Origin: Hyphomicrobiales bacterium
GTDB lineage: Bacteria > Pseudomonadota > Alphaproteobacteria > Rhizobiales > Xanthobacteraceae
Length of the DNA: 64,000 bases
NCBI GenBank assembly: GCA_017305535.1
Contig: JAFKKN010000010.1
Coordinates: forward strand, 124,001 to 188,000
Reading direction: 5' to 3'
Shown here one piece after another: positions 26,173 to 34,833 of the stretch (position 1 is the first letter of the stretch; the number at the start of each line of letters is the position of its first letter). Position numbers and translations under genes: made by a program. The notes below the pieces were generated by a model, which saw nothing but the letters and a program-made list of their open reading frames with translations, ran no database searches and was not told the DNA's origin.

Positions 26173-26564
26173 GGCCTGGCCGTCAAATATGAATTGTCTG
26201 CTAAATCAGCGGCTGGAACTTTACCGGTGAAAGCCTTTAGGTTTGGTATCCTTCGGCCGCCAATCAGGGACTTGACCGGCCCGGGAGGGCTTTTCCCCGC
26301 CTCACGACCGGGGGCCATTTCCGCAAGCCGGGTCCTTTTCGGCCAGCCCCACCGCGTGGTGCCAGGCGGGCAGGGTGACGAACACCTGTATTCCCTTTGC
26401 CCCCTACGCTTTTACAGACATTTCACCAGCCGACTTGCGCCAAATCGCCGATTTGGGGCATTTTGGCGGCGACCACGCGCGTCGGTTCCCTTTCGTCTGA
26501 AAGTTTTGATCCTGCGCCTCGAACCTTCTCTCGGCTCAGGCCGACCCACTTCGCGAGATGGCCA

Positions 26565-27134
26565 TTGAGTTCGACGTCGGAGACCACGGACGAAGCCCTG
26601 ATTGCCCGAATTGCCCAAGGCGACAAGGCCGCCATGCGGGTCCTGTACGGCCGCCATCACGTCCGGGTATTCCGCTTCGGACTTCGCCTGGTGCGGAACG
26701 AACAGCTCGCGGAGGATCTTATCAGCGAGGTATTCCTTGACGTCTGGCGCCAGGCAGGCCGGTTCGAGGGCCGGTCGGCGGTTTCGACGTGGCTGCTCGG
26801 GATTATGAGATTCAAGGCGCTCTCGGCCCTGCGGCGCAGGACGGATGCGGAACTGGACGACGAGACGGCGGGATCGATTGCCGACACCGCCGACGACCCG
26901 GAAGTGACGGTACAGAAGAAGGACACCGGCGATGCCTTGCGCGCGTGCTTGACCTCTCTCTCTCCAGAGCACCGGGAGATCATCGATCTGGTCTACTACC
27001 ACGAGAAGTCGGTGGAAGAGGTCGCCGAGATCGTCGGAATACCGGAGAACACGGTCAAGACGCGATTGTTTTATGCGCGGAAGAAGCTGGCCGTCTTGCT
27101 CCAAGCCGCCGGTATCGAACGAGGCTGGCCATGA
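26565..27134 (+). CDS. ECF-type RNA polymerase sigma factor
   Basis: 189 residues if started at the TTG at 26565; the frame is open back to 26397 but that part looks non-coding. Region 2 reads ALIARIAQGDKAAMRVLYGRHHVRVFRFGLRLVRN, QLAEDLISEVFLDVWRQAGRFEG, STWLLGIMRFKALSALRRR; region 4 reads LSPEHREIIDLVYYHEKSVEEVAEIVGIPENTVKTRLFYARKKLAVLL. The stop overlaps the ATG of the next gene, its probable anti-sigma factor. Target promoter and stimulus unknown. The start codon is uncertain. Confidence 0.9.
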   Translation: MSSTSETTDEALIARIAQGDKAAMRVLYGRHHVRVFRFGLRLVRNEQLAEDLISEVFLDVWRQAGRFEGRSAVSTWLLGIMRFKALSALRRRTDAELDDETAGSIADTADDPEVTVQKKDTGDALRACLTSLSPEHREIIDLVYYHEKSVEEVAEIVGIPENTVKTRLFYARKKLAVLLQAAGIERGWP

Positions 27135-28042
27135 GAGCAACGAGCAACAAGATCATGGACGAACCGGAAGAGATCGAGGCGCTGTTGCCGTGGTATGCCG
27201 CGGGCACTCTCAGTGCGCGTGATGCACGCCGCGTGGAGGACGCGCTCAAGCAGGACGCCGCGCTTCAGAAACAGTATGCGGTCATCCGGGAAGAATACGC
27301 CGAAACCGTCGCGCTCAATGAAGAGCTCGGCGCGCCGTCGTCGCGCGCCTTGCAAAAATTGATAGCGGCGATTGACGACGAACCGGCGCGCGCGTCCTCG
27401 GCGTCGTCGCGGCCCGGTCGCTTCGCCGGCTTTTTCGCCAGCCTCTCGCCGCGGACGCTTGCGTGGTCGGCATCGTTCGGAGCGCTGGCGGTGGTGGTGC
27501 AGGCCGGCTTGATCGGCACCATCCTGATGCGGAGCGGGCTCGAGGCCTTCCAGAGCCCGGCCTATCAACAGCATGTCGAGCAGAGGTCCGCGCGTCCGGC
27601 GCCGGCAAGCCCCGCCGCGGTCCCCCAGCAAGAACAAAAGGTTCAATCCTCGGCGGATCTGGCCAGTCGCGAACGGGCCATCCAGAGCGTGCCGGCACCG
27701 GTCCAGCAAGAGCCGTCGTTGTCGCCGTCACTGCAAGCCGATCAGGCGCGTTCGAACAGTTCGGTCGCTGCCGCCCGACCGGCGCAGCCGCAGAACACCA
27801 AGCGGTCCATGACCGGCGCGGCCGCCACCAAGGAGGTGGTTGCCGCCGTGACGTTCCGTCCCGACGCCAAGATCTCCGACGTTTCGGCGCTGCTTAGCAG
27901 CTACCGGGCCTCGGTGATCGGGAGCGAGGGCGGCGTATTGCGATTGCAGTTCGAAGGCATGACGACGGCACCCGATCTGAACGTGATCCTTGCCGCGCTG
28001 CGCAAGGAGCGGATCGTCGAGGAAGCCGTCGCCGTGCCCTGA
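27131..28042 (+). CDS. Transmembrane anti-sigma factor (zinc-finger-less ASD type)
   Basis: 303 residues, starting in an ATGA overlap with the sigma gene. The cytoplasmic N-terminus (EEIEALLPWYAAGTLSARDARRVEDAL) matches the helical start of anti-sigma domains, but it lacks the HxxxCxxC zinc motif. One membrane helix at about 110-133 is followed by a Pro/Gln/Ser-rich periplasmic linker and a small folded C-terminal module of about 75 residues (VVAAVTFRPDAKISDVSALLSSYRASVIGSEGGVLRLQF). Likely holds the upstream ECF sigma factor; the C-terminal module may sense a periplasmic signal. Confidence 0.82.
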   Translation: MRATSNKIMDEPEEIEALLPWYAAGTLSARDARRVEDALKQDAALQKQYAVIREEYAETVALNEELGAPSSRALQKLIAAIDDEPARASSASSRPGRFAGFFASLSPRTLAWSASFGALAVVVQAGLIGTILMRSGLEAFQSPAYQQHVEQRSARPAPASPAAVPQQEQKVQSSADLASRERAIQSVPAPVQQEPSLSPSLQADQARSNSSVAAARPAQPQNTKRSMTGAAATKEVVAAVTFRPDAKISDVSALLSSYRASVIGSEGGVLRLQFEGMTTAPDLNVILAALRKERIVEEAVAVP

Positions 28043-28081
28043 GGGCGCGTGCAAAGTCATTTCCAGACTGACCTGAGATAC

Positions 28082-28122
28082 GAAAACCGTCGTCTCCGCC
28101 CCGGCAGAGATGACGGTTTTTG
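28082..28122 (+). terminator. Rho-independent terminator after the anti-sigma gene
   Basis: AAAACCGTC (28083-28091) pairs with GACGGTTTT (28112-28120), closing a GC-rich loop and ending in a T-run, about 40 bases after the anti-sigma stop. Confidence 0.7.
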
Positions 28123-28144
28123 CATTGTGACCGCGACCCGCCGC

Positions 28145-28310
28145 CGTTCAAAAAAATGCGGATGCGTTTGAACGTTTCCGGTGCCGTGACGACCTATAAC
28201 CGTGGGAGCGCAACATCCCCCACCTAAGGCCGTATTTGGCGCGAGCGCCCATCCACCCCTGCGCCCATATGGCTTGACCCGCCCGGTTGTCCCCCCGGGC
28301 GGGTCTCTTC
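28145..28310 (+). ncRNA. Candidate structured non-coding RNA ending in a GC-rich hairpin
   Basis: The gap 28123-28519 has no convincing gene. It contains a perfect CGTTCAAA...TTTGAACG inverted repeat (28145-28174), a TATAAC hexamer at 28195-28200, and then several consecutive stems: GTGGG/CCCAC near 28203-28223, GGCG-CGAG-CGCC near 28240-28250, and an 11-bp stem GACCCGCCCGG/CCGGGCGGGTC (28276-28286 and 28295-28305) followed by TCTTCGTTTG. The order promoter-like box, stems and terminal hairpin suggests a short RNA of about 100 nt on the plus strand. I could not match it to a known family. Confidence 0.3.
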
Positions 28311-28519
28311 GTTTGTGGATGCCGCATGATGTTTTGCTCCGTCGTCCCTGTCATGCATGGCGGCCGCTTGACGCGGATCGCGCATGAAAAAGCGGGCATC
28401 CCGAGCAAATGCGCACGACGGACTGGACACCGCTGGAGTTTTCCACAGTATATGAAGATAGTTCCATAGTGATTCGTCGCGTTGCGTCCGTGTCCGTTTT
28501 CCTCCTTGCGGACTTTTTC

Positions 28520-28966
28520 ATGGCACAACGAACCGATGTCGAACGTGGCCGCGCGATTATCGAACGCTGGTGTGCTCTCGCCGAGCAAAGACTGGATTAT
28601 CTCGTCGCATTGCAGGAAAGCGGGCGCTGGCAGCGCTTTCACAGCGAGCCGGACTTTCTCGACAATCTCCGCGAAGCTCAAGCCGCCGTCGAAACATGGC
28701 GTCTGCTAGCCTCGCGCGAAGCGTCGCTGGACAACCGGCCGATCGACTTCGCCTGGCTGGGGCAGGGGACGGTGCCGCTGGCGCAGCGCGATATCGTCAA
28801 GCGCGCCGATTGCGCGACGGCCGCTGCACCGATCGCGAGTCCGCCGGTCGCGCCGGCGATCGACGTACCAAGCGTGGCCGTTGCTTTACCGTTGCCGGGG
28901 CAAGCCGCGAGCCTCGATCTCGCGACGATGCAGAACCGCTATCCGCTGCTCCGCAACGCGCTGTAG
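28520..28966 (+). CDS. TIGR03809-like conserved hypothetical protein
   Basis: 148 residues from the ATG at 28520; a longer frame from 28409 is less likely. The N-terminal part (ERGRAIIERWCALAEQRLDYLVALQESGRWQRFHSEPDFLDNLREAQAAVETWRLLA) matches my memory of a small protein family restricted to Bradyrhizobium/Rhodopseudomonas relatives (TIGR03809). The rest is Ala/Pro-rich with a short conserved-looking end (TMQNRYPLLRNAL). It converges on the Tat-exported beta-helix gene, 16 bases away. Function unknown. Confidence 0.7.
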   Translation: MAQRTDVERGRAIIERWCALAEQRLDYLVALQESGRWQRFHSEPDFLDNLREAQAAVETWRLLASREASLDNRPIDFAWLGQGTVPLAQRDIVKRADCATAAAPIASPPVAPAIDVPSVAVALPLPGQAASLDLATMQNRYPLLRNAL

Positions 28967-28982
28967 CGCGAAAGGCTTTACG

Positions 28983-30356
28983 CTACCGCACCGTGTTGAC
29001 GCCGAGCGCGATCTGCTTGAAGCGCGCGGCACCGTCGCGGGTGAGATCCGGCGTCACCGGCTTGGCGTGATCGAGGCCGACCACCGCGCCGCGCGGCGCA
29101 TCCGAAATCAGGTTGCCGTTGACCAGCGCCGTGCCTGCGCCATCCGCCACCGAGACGCCGATACCGATGAAGGCCTTGCGGATCACGTTGCCGGTGATCG
29201 CGACGTCGCGTAGATACTTGCCCCAGCCGGCGACGATGCCGAAGGCCGGCGCGTTCTCGATCACGTTGCCGGACACCGCGCTGTCGGCCTCGATGTAGAT
29301 GCCGATGCCGGCGTCGTCTTCCGGCGCGGTGGCAATCGGGCGCTTCGGCAGCAGATTGCGGATGATGTTGCCCTGCACGACGGCGATGCGGCCGCCTTCG
29401 TTGAAGTTCGCCACCGAGACGCCGACGGCCGCGCGGTCCACGGTGTTGTTGGCGATCACCGCACCTTCGAAGGCGAATTCGGAATACAGCGCCACCTCGC
29501 GCACGTCGCTGACGCTGTTGCCGGTGATCTGGATGTTCGATGAAGAGTTGCCGCGGACCGCCGAGTAATCGCAATTGCGGATGCGGTTGCCGCGCACGAT
29601 GACGTTGCCGGCGCGAAACGCGTTGATGGCGTTGCCGTACTGGCCCGAGCCGCCGGGGCCGGCCTTGATGTCCTCGATGCGGTTGTCGATCACCTGCGTG
29701 CCGTCGTCGCCGATCGCGGTGCGCAGGATTTCGATGCCGTTGTCGTTGGTGTCGGCGATGGTGTTCTGTGCCACCAGCAGGCCCTGCGCGTCGAACGAGA
29801 CGACCGCCGTGGTGGCGATATGACGAATGATATTGCCGCGCACCTCACCGGCGACGTTCTCAAGCCAGACGCCGTTGCCGCCGCTGCGCACGATCTCGCA
29901 ATCGGTGATGCGGACGTCGCGCCCCGCGCCGCAATGGATCAGGCCGCGCCGCTGCGGCAGCGCGATGCCGCTGCCGTCGAAGGTGATATCGCGCAGGCCG
30001 ATACTGTTCGCGCCTGCCGCCGTCAGCAACGACGGGCCGCCGGTGAAGACGAATTTCGTTGCGCCGCGCACGCCGACAAGCTGCGCGCCATTGGAAAGAT
30101 TGAGTGCGCCGGTGCGATAGACCCCCGGCGGCAGCGCCAGCGGTGCTCCCGCGCGTGCCGCTTCATCGAGCGCGCGTTGCAGTACGCGGGTCTGATCGTC
30201 GGGACTGCCAGGCCGCACGCCATAATGCGTGGCGTCGTGGCCGAGCGTCGATGTTAGCGGCGCGGCTTTCGGCGCGCGTTGCGCCCATGCCGGTGTCGCA
30301 CCGGCGAGCAAAGCGGTCGCGGCGATCCCGATAGCATCACGACGGTTGATTTCCAT
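28983..30356 (-). CDS. Tat-exported right-handed beta-helix repeat protein (TIGR03808-like)
   Basis: 457 residues. The N-terminus MEINRRDAIGIAATALLAGATPAWA is a twin-arginine signal (RR at 5-6). The body has many short repeats of the pectate-lyase/NosD beta-helix kind: VRGNIIRHIA, VAQNTIADT, VIDNRIEDI, VRGNRIRNC, ITGNSVSDV, IANNTVD, VQGNIIRNL, VSGNVIENA, ITGNVIRKA, VNGNLISDA. The start (GVRPGSPDDQTRVLQRALDEAARAGAPLALPPGVY) is typical of pectate-lyase-like folds. It is probably folded before export to the periplasm. Catalytic role unknown. It follows the Bcr/CflA exporter on the same strand. Confidence 0.85.
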   Translation of the reverse strand: MEINRRDAIGIAATALLAGATPAWAQRAPKAAPLTSTLGHDATHYGVRPGSPDDQTRVLQRALDEAARAGAPLALPPGVYRTGALNLSNGAQLVGVRGATKFVFTGGPSLLTAAGANSIGLRDITFDGSGIALPQRRGLIHCGAGRDVRITDCEIVRSGGNGVWLENVAGEVRGNIIRHIATTAVVSFDAQGLLVAQNTIADTNDNGIEILRTAIGDDGTQVIDNRIEDIKAGPGGSGQYGNAINAFRAGNVIVRGNRIRNCDYSAVRGNSSSNIQITGNSVSDVREVALYSEFAFEGAVIANNTVDRAAVGVSVANFNEGGRIAVVQGNIIRNLLPKRPIATAPEDDAGIGIYIEADSAVSGNVIENAPAFGIVAGWGKYLRDVAITGNVIRKAFIGIGVSVADGAGTALVNGNLISDAPRGAVVGLDHAKPVTPDLTRDGAARFKQIALGVNTVR

Positions 30357-30412
30357 GCGTTACTCCGGCCGGTCCCCTGACAACGGACACTGTGGAGATA
30401 ACGCGAAAACAT

Positions 30413-30452
30413 GAAGGCGCGCGGCTCAACACCGAGCGAGCTACGCGCCTTC
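30413..30452 (-). terminator. Hairpin after the Bcr/CflA exporter gene
   Basis: GAAGGCGCG (30413-30421) and CGCGCCTTC (30444-30452) form perfect 9-bp arms, 35 bases after the exporter stop; on the minus strand the stem is followed by ATGTTTTC. The T-run is weak, so termination is likely but not certain. Confidence 0.5.
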
Positions 30453-30487
30453 CTGTCGGTAGGGTTAATTAAAACAGCCGCTTTCGC

Positions 30488-31735
30488 CTAATGCGCCTGC
30501 TTGCTCGGCGTGAACATGCGGCCGCGCTCGGTGATCAGCACGATCACCACCGATGCCAGGGTGCAGATCAGCGAGCCGATGGCGAACGGCAATAGCGTGC
30601 CGTCGTAAACCTGACCCAGCGTGACGCCGACGGCGATGCCGATCAGCGTCGTGATCGAGCCGTAAAGCGACGAGGCGGTGCCGGCGATGTGACCCTGCGG
30701 CTCCATCGCCAGCGCGGTGAAGTTCGACATCATCAGGCCGAAGGTGAACAGCGCGACCGATGACAGCACCATGTAGAGCGCCAGCGGCAGCATGTGGGTC
30801 GCGGCCGCAACCAGCATCACCGCGGCGACCAGCGCATAGATCACCAGCGCGGTATGCGAGATCACCCGCATCCCGAGCCGGATGACGAGGCGCGAGTTGA
30901 GGAATCCGGCGAGCGCGATGCCGATCGCGATGGTGGCGAAGGCCAGCGGGAAGTGGTGACCGAGGTGATAGATTTCGGTGAACACCTGCTCCGATGAGAA
31001 CACGTAGCCGAGCAGCGTCCCCTGCACGCCGCCGGCGGCGAGCGCGTAGCCGAGCGTCTGCCGGTTGGTCAGCGTCTGGCGGAAACTATCCAGTACCTGC
31101 CGCACCGTCAGCGGCTTGCGGCCGCTCGCCGGTAATGTTTCCGGCAGGCGAAGCGCGCTCCATGCCAGCGCCAGCACGCCGTAGGCCATCAGCACGATGA
31201 AGATGCCGCGCCATTGCGCGACGGCCATCACCGCCTGTCCGAACGACGGCGCGATGATCGGCACCGCGACGAAGATCATCATCACCAGCGACATCACACT
31301 GGCCATGCGGCGGCCGGCGTAACAATCGCGCACGACGGAGGTGGCGATGACGCGGGTGGCGGCGGTGCCGAGCCCTTGCAGCGCGCGCGCCACCAGCAGC
31401 ATCTCGAACGAGCGCGTGAACAGCGCCAGCGCGCTGGCGAGGCCATACAGCACCATGCCGCCGAGCAGAATCGGGCGGCGGCCAAAACGGTCCGACAACG
31501 GGCCGATCACGAATTGGCCGATGCCGAAGCCGAGCATGAATGTCGACAGCACGCTTTGCAGGTAGTTGCCATTGCTGATGCCGAAGCTCGCGCCGATGTT
31601 CGGCAGCGCCGGCAGCATCATGTCCATGGCAAGCGGATTCAGCGCGATGATCGAGGCGACGATCGCGACGAATTCAGGGAATCGCATCGGGCGGTGGGTC
31701 GCGGAAACCCACGCGGCGGTATTCGTATCGGTCAA
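30488..31735 (-). CDS. MFS drug exporter, Bcr/CflA family
   Basis: 415 residues with twelve predicted membrane helices. The family features are the N-terminal MDMMLPALPNIGASFGISNGNYLQSVLSTFMLGFGIGQFVIGPLSDRFGRRPILLGG (motif A, GPLSDRFGRRP, in loop 2-3) and RALQGLGTAATRVIATSVVRDCYAGRRMASVMS (motif B-like). Bcr/CflA proteins are 12-helix proton antiporters for drugs such as bicyclomycin or chloramphenicol, or for natural metabolites. Substrate not predictable here. It stands alone upstream of the Tat beta-helix gene. Confidence 0.92.
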   Translation of the reverse strand: MTDTNTAAWVSATHRPMRFPEFVAIVASIIALNPLAMDMMLPALPNIGASFGISNGNYLQSVLSTFMLGFGIGQFVIGPLSDRFGRRPILLGGMVLYGLASALALFTRSFEMLLVARALQGLGTAATRVIATSVVRDCYAGRRMASVMSLVMMIFVAVPIIAPSFGQAVMAVAQWRGIFIVLMAYGVLALAWSALRLPETLPASGRKPLTVRQVLDSFRQTLTNRQTLGYALAAGGVQGTLLGYVFSSEQVFTEIYHLGHHFPLAFATIAIGIALAGFLNSRLVIRLGMRVISHTALVIYALVAAVMLVAAATHMLPLALYMVLSSVALFTFGLMMSNFTALAMEPQGHIAGTASSLYGSITTLIGIAVGVTLGQVYDGTLLPFAIGSLICTLASVVIVLITERGRMFTPSKQAH

Positions 31736-31849
31736 GGGAATCTCTCAAGGCTTTGTGGTGCCATGATGGGGGTGGATGCTGCGATGCACAACCCGCCATT
31801 CGGGAATGGCTGGTCCGCCGAAAACCGCAGACGCCGCCACGGGTTGCCC

Positions 31850-32497
31850 TTATTTGCGGCGTGCGGGCGACACTTTCGCGAGTGCCGCCATTTGCAGCAG
31901 CAGCGCTTCGCCGGCTCTGGCCAGCTCGCCGGCGGTCGCGGGGCCGGGTGCGACCGGCGGCACGTGGATGAAGGCGGCGAGGCGAGGACCGCTGCCGTCG
32001 CGGGCGGCTTCAAGCGCCCGCCAGCACAGGTAGTTGCACAGATAGCTGCCGGCATCGCGTGACAGTTTCGCATCGACGCCGCTCGTCTGCACCGCGCGCA
32101 GCAGGCGGCTTGTGTGCGAGCCGAACGCCATTGTGCCCACACCGGCGACGATCGCGCCAAGCCTGTTGTAACGGCCGTCGCGATCCGGCCAGCGGGTGGT
32201 AATCGTGTTGCGCGCGCGGGTCTCGATGCGAAGGTGCGGCGTGCGTGCGGCGAGGCCGAACATCAGGAGCGCGTGCGGTTGGTGGCGTGACAACAGCTCC
32301 GGCAATTCGCGATCGACGGCACTGTACGACACTTCAAAGACGTGGCCGATCACCGTCACATCGGCGAGCGCCGGGCGGCGCAACCGCGTCAGCGCCGTGA
32401 CCAGCGCCTGCGTCGGGTTACGCGGCGCGCCGGGGAACGGCCCGAAGCCGGTGACGAGGATGCGGAGCGGTCTGTCACTCAAGCGAAGCGCTTCCAC
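31850..32497 (-). CDS. Pyroglutamyl-peptidase I family cysteine peptidase (C15)
   Basis: About 215 residues from the GTG at 32497; the frame is open back to 32560, but that part is made of palindromic-repeat sequence. It starts RPLRILVTGFGPFPG, the family hallmark. The triad is at family spacing: Glu92 (RIETRARN), Cys154 (GSYLCNYLCW) and His178 (AFIHVP). The enzyme removes N-terminal pyroglutamate from peptides in the cytosol. The C-terminus is Ala-rich. It lies downstream of meaB across a composite repeat, so it is probably a separate unit. The TTG a few codons later is an alternative start. Confidence 0.85.
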   Translation of the reverse strand: MEALRLSDRPLRILVTGFGPFPGAPRNPTQALVTALTRLRRPALADVTVIGHVFEVSYSAVDRELPELLSRHQPHALLMFGLAARTPHLRIETRARNTITTRWPDRDGRYNRLGAIVAGVGTMAFGSHTSRLLRAVQTSGVDAKLSRDAGSYLCNYLCWRALEAARDGSGPRLAAFIHVPPVAPGPATAGELARAGEALLLQMAALAKVSPARRK

Positions 32498-32502
32498 TTG
32501 TT

Positions 32503-32664
32503 GTCGTCCCCGCGCAGGCGGGGACCTCCCCGTCGTCATGGCCGGATATATTTCGGCCATTCACGTCTTTGCAGAGATCCAACATGAAGAACGTGGATGG
32601 CCGGGACAAGCCCGGCCATGACGGAAACAATGGCATTCTGGGTCCCCGCCTGCGCGGGGACAAC
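32503..32664. repeat. Composite of two palindromic repeat families
   Basis: GTCCCCGC units at 32503-32525 and 32641-32664 (GGTCCCCGCCTGCGCGGGGAC) bracket a CGTCATGGCCGG...CCGGCCATGACG element at 32534-32623 with inner arms TTCACGTCTT/AACGTGGAT. One family appears nested inside a pair of the other, and the left unit supplies upstream sequence to the peptidase frame. Confidence 0.85.
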
Positions 32665-32719
32665 GCTGCGAATTTTTGAGAGCGCGGCGATACCCATCAC
32701 CGCGACAAGTCCGCATGCA

Positions 32720-33700
32720 CTACCGCAACAAATCCGCGATCTGCTCGGCCGCGAGCGCCGGCGAGGTGCTGCCGTTGCCGACACGCGCCTCGATCTGTTT
32801 CACCTTAGCGCGGATCGTGACATCGCTGCGCAGCCGCGCCTTCATGCGGTCCTCGAACATCGACCACATCCACTTCACCTGCTGTTGACTCCGTCGCTCG
32901 GCGAATTCGCCCGACGCATTCATCGCGGTGCGATGCTCGACGATCTTTTGCCACAGCTCCGGCACGCCCGCGCCGGTGAGGCCGGAATAGGTCAGCACCG
33001 GCGGAAACCAGTGTTTTGAGCGCGGCGTCAGGATTTTCATCGCGCCGCGATAGTCGGCGGCGGTGCGATTGGCGCGCTTGACGTTGTCGCCGTCCGCCTT
33101 GTTGATGGCGATCATGTCGGCGAGTTCGATCAGGCCCTTCTTGATGCCCTGCAATTCGTCGCCGCCGCCGGGCAGCATCAAGGCGAGGAAGATGTCGGTC
33201 ATGTCGCAGACCGCGGTTTCCGACTGGCCGACGCCGACGGTTTCCACCAGCACGACGTCGAAGCCCGCCGCCTCGCACAACAGCATCGCCTCGCGCGTCT
33301 TGGCGGCGACGCCGCCGAGCGTGCCGGAGGACGGCGAGGGACGGATGAAAGCGCGCTCGTCGTTGGAGAGTAGCGCCATCCGCGTCTTGTCGCCGAGGAT
33401 CGAGCCGCCGGTGCGCGCCGACGATGGATCGACCGCCAGCACGGCGACGCGATGGCCTTGCTCGATCAGATACATGCCGAGCGTATCGATGGTGGTCGAT
33501 TTGCCGACGCCGGGCGATCCGGTGATGCCGACGCGATAGGCCTTGCCGGTCGAGGGCAGCAGCGCCTGCACCAGTTCGCGCGCGGCTGCCTGATGATCCT
33601 CGCGACGGCTTTCCACCAGCGTGATGGCGCGCGCCAGCGCGGCGCGGTTGCCGGCGCGAATGTCTGCGGCGAGCGAGGAGGAAACGGCGGGGCGGTTCAT
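32720..33700 (-). CDS. meaB: Methylmalonyl-CoA mutase-associated GTPase MeaB (ArgK family)
   Basis: 326 residues from the ATG at 33700. It is a SIMIBI-class GTPase: Walker [10 protein letters not shown] at 61-69, switch region [30 protein letters not shown] (DxxG-like) and NKAD for guanine recognition, and a C-terminal dimerisation region. MeaB gates loading and protection of adenosylcobalamin in methylmalonyl-CoA mutase, whose subunits are encoded just upstream on the same strand. Its start overlaps the stop of the DUF3298 gene (ATGA), so it is the distal gene of the mutase region operon. Confidence 0.95.
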   Translation of the reverse strand: MNRPAVSSSLAADIRAGNRAALARAITLVESRREDHQAAARELVQALLPSTGKAYRVGITGSPGVGKSTTIDTLGMYLIEQGHRVAVLAVDPSSARTGGSILGDKTRMALLSNDERAFIRPSPSSGTLGGVAAKTREAMLLCEAAGFDVVLVETVGVGQSETAVCDMTDIFLALMLPGGGDELQGIKKGLIELADMIAINKADGDNVKRANRTAADYRGAMKILTPRSKHWFPPVLTYSGLTGAGVPELWQKIVEHRTAMNASGEFAERRSQQQVKWMWSMFEDRMKARLRSDVTIRAKVKQIEARVGNGSTSPALAAEQIADLLR

Positions 33701-34491
33701 TTGCTGTCGGTCTTGGTTTCGTGCGGCTTGTGGCCCGCAAAGATCGCCGCGCCCTGCGGCGAGAGATGCGCCTTGAACGCCTCCCACGGCACGAACACGA
33801 TGTAGCTGCCTTCGGCATAGGCCCCGACCGCATAGGGCGAGTAATGGAACTCGAGCCCCGCGCTCTTGCCCGCGACGGTCGATGGCGCCAGCGACACCGC
33901 GCCGACATTCAACAGTTTCGGCTCGATGCCGCGCTGCCAGTTGCCGTCGTCCTCGACCTCGCGCGCCTTCTTCTCGGCCCTGACCGCGTCGATGGCGGCG
34001 GCCTGCAACGCTTTCATTGTCGGGCCGTCATCAGCTGTTTCCGTGAAGAACGGCCGCACGCTGATCTGCTTTTTGGCGTCAATGTCCCACAGGATGGTGT
34101 TGATCTCGGTGTTGGGATGCGCGCCACCGGTGTAGACGTAGTCGGTGCGCACGATGCTGACGTAACGGCCGCCGACCTTCGAGGCCTGGCTGTAATTGCG
34201 TTCGAACGTCCACGCGCGTCCGTCGCGGAACAGTTCCGGATCGGACTTGAATTCCGCAGCGGCCTCGGCGCGGTTTTTCTCGATCCAGCGCTTGCCCTCG
34301 GCGAGCAGATTGGCCGCAAGCGGCGCATCGCTGCGGATCGCGGCGTCGAGCGTCGCGCTGGCATCGACGTACTGAGTCTTCACCGTGGTGTCGGGCTTTG
34401 GCTTCGGCGCAGCGGCGAGGACGGGTGAAAGCAACAACAAGCCAAGCAACAGTGTAAGGGATATCGCCGAGCCGCGATGTGAAGCGATCAA
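33697..34491 (-). CDS. Secreted DUF3298/PdaC-like (RsiV-type) domain protein
   Basis: 264 residues with a TTG start at 34491 overlapping the hepT stop. The Sec signal peptide is [19 protein letters not shown]. The mature protein has the DUF4163/DUF3298 pattern: [52 protein letters not shown], then [33 protein letters not shown]. The tandem fold is shared with PdaC N-termini and the RsiV lysozyme-binding anti-sigma domain. It is periplasmic, possibly binding a cell-wall ligand. It is translationally coupled to both hepT and meaB, an odd pairing. Confidence 0.85.
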   Translation of the reverse strand: MIASHRGSAISLTLLLGLLLLSPVLAAAPKPKPDTTVKTQYVDASATLDAAIRSDAPLAANLLAEGKRWIEKNRAEAAAEFKSDPELFRDGRAWTFERNYSQASKVGGRYVSIVRTDYVYTGGAHPNTEINTILWDIDAKKQISVRPFFTETADDGPTMKALQAAAIDAVRAEKKAREVEDDGNWQRGIEPKLLNVGAVSLAPSTVAGKSAGLEFHYSPYAVGAYAEGSYIVFVPWEAFKAHLSPQGAAIFAGHKPHETKTDSK

Positions 34492-34832
34492 TGATTCGAT
34501 CCTTTGATCATTTGTCCAACGAACGTCTTGAGAGGCTCAAGATCGTTTTGAACCATGTCCCACAAAATTCCGGCATCGGTTCGATGATAGGCATGCCGAA
34601 GCCAATTGCCGAGGTCGGCCAGCCTGCGCCAGTTGATGGTTTGCTCGCCGGCTTTCAAGTCCGGGGGGATGTGCCGCGATGCCTCGCTAATGATTTCGAG
34701 CGATCGTTCGACAGCCAATCGTAGGATCATGTCTTCGGCGAAAGCAGCGCGCGTGCGACCTGCCAACATCTGTCGAATATTATCGATCGCCTCATCGATA
34801 TGGGTAAGGCGTTCGGCAACGGTTGGCCGCAC
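34488..34832 (-). CDS. HepT-like (DUF86) HEPN toxin
   Basis: 114 residues from the GTG at 34832, one base after the mntA stop; a longer overlapping frame to 34928 is rejected. All-helical: ERLTHIDEAIDNIRQML, FAEDMILRLAVERSLEIISEASRHIP, then INWRRLADLGNWLRHAYHRTD. Classical HepT RNases carry RX4-6HXY; here the first Arg is Gly (LGNWLRHAY), with an Arg next to the His, a variant I associate with other DUF86 proteins. In MNT-HEPN systems the antitoxin AMPylates the Tyr of this motif. Paired with the nucleotidyltransferase directly upstream. Confidence 0.88.
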   Translation of the reverse strand: MRPTVAERLTHIDEAIDNIRQMLAGRTRAAFAEDMILRLAVERSLEIISEASRHIPPDLKAGEQTINWRRLADLGNWLRHAYHRTDAGILWDMVQNDLEPLKTFVGQMIKGSNH

Positions 34833-34833
34833 G

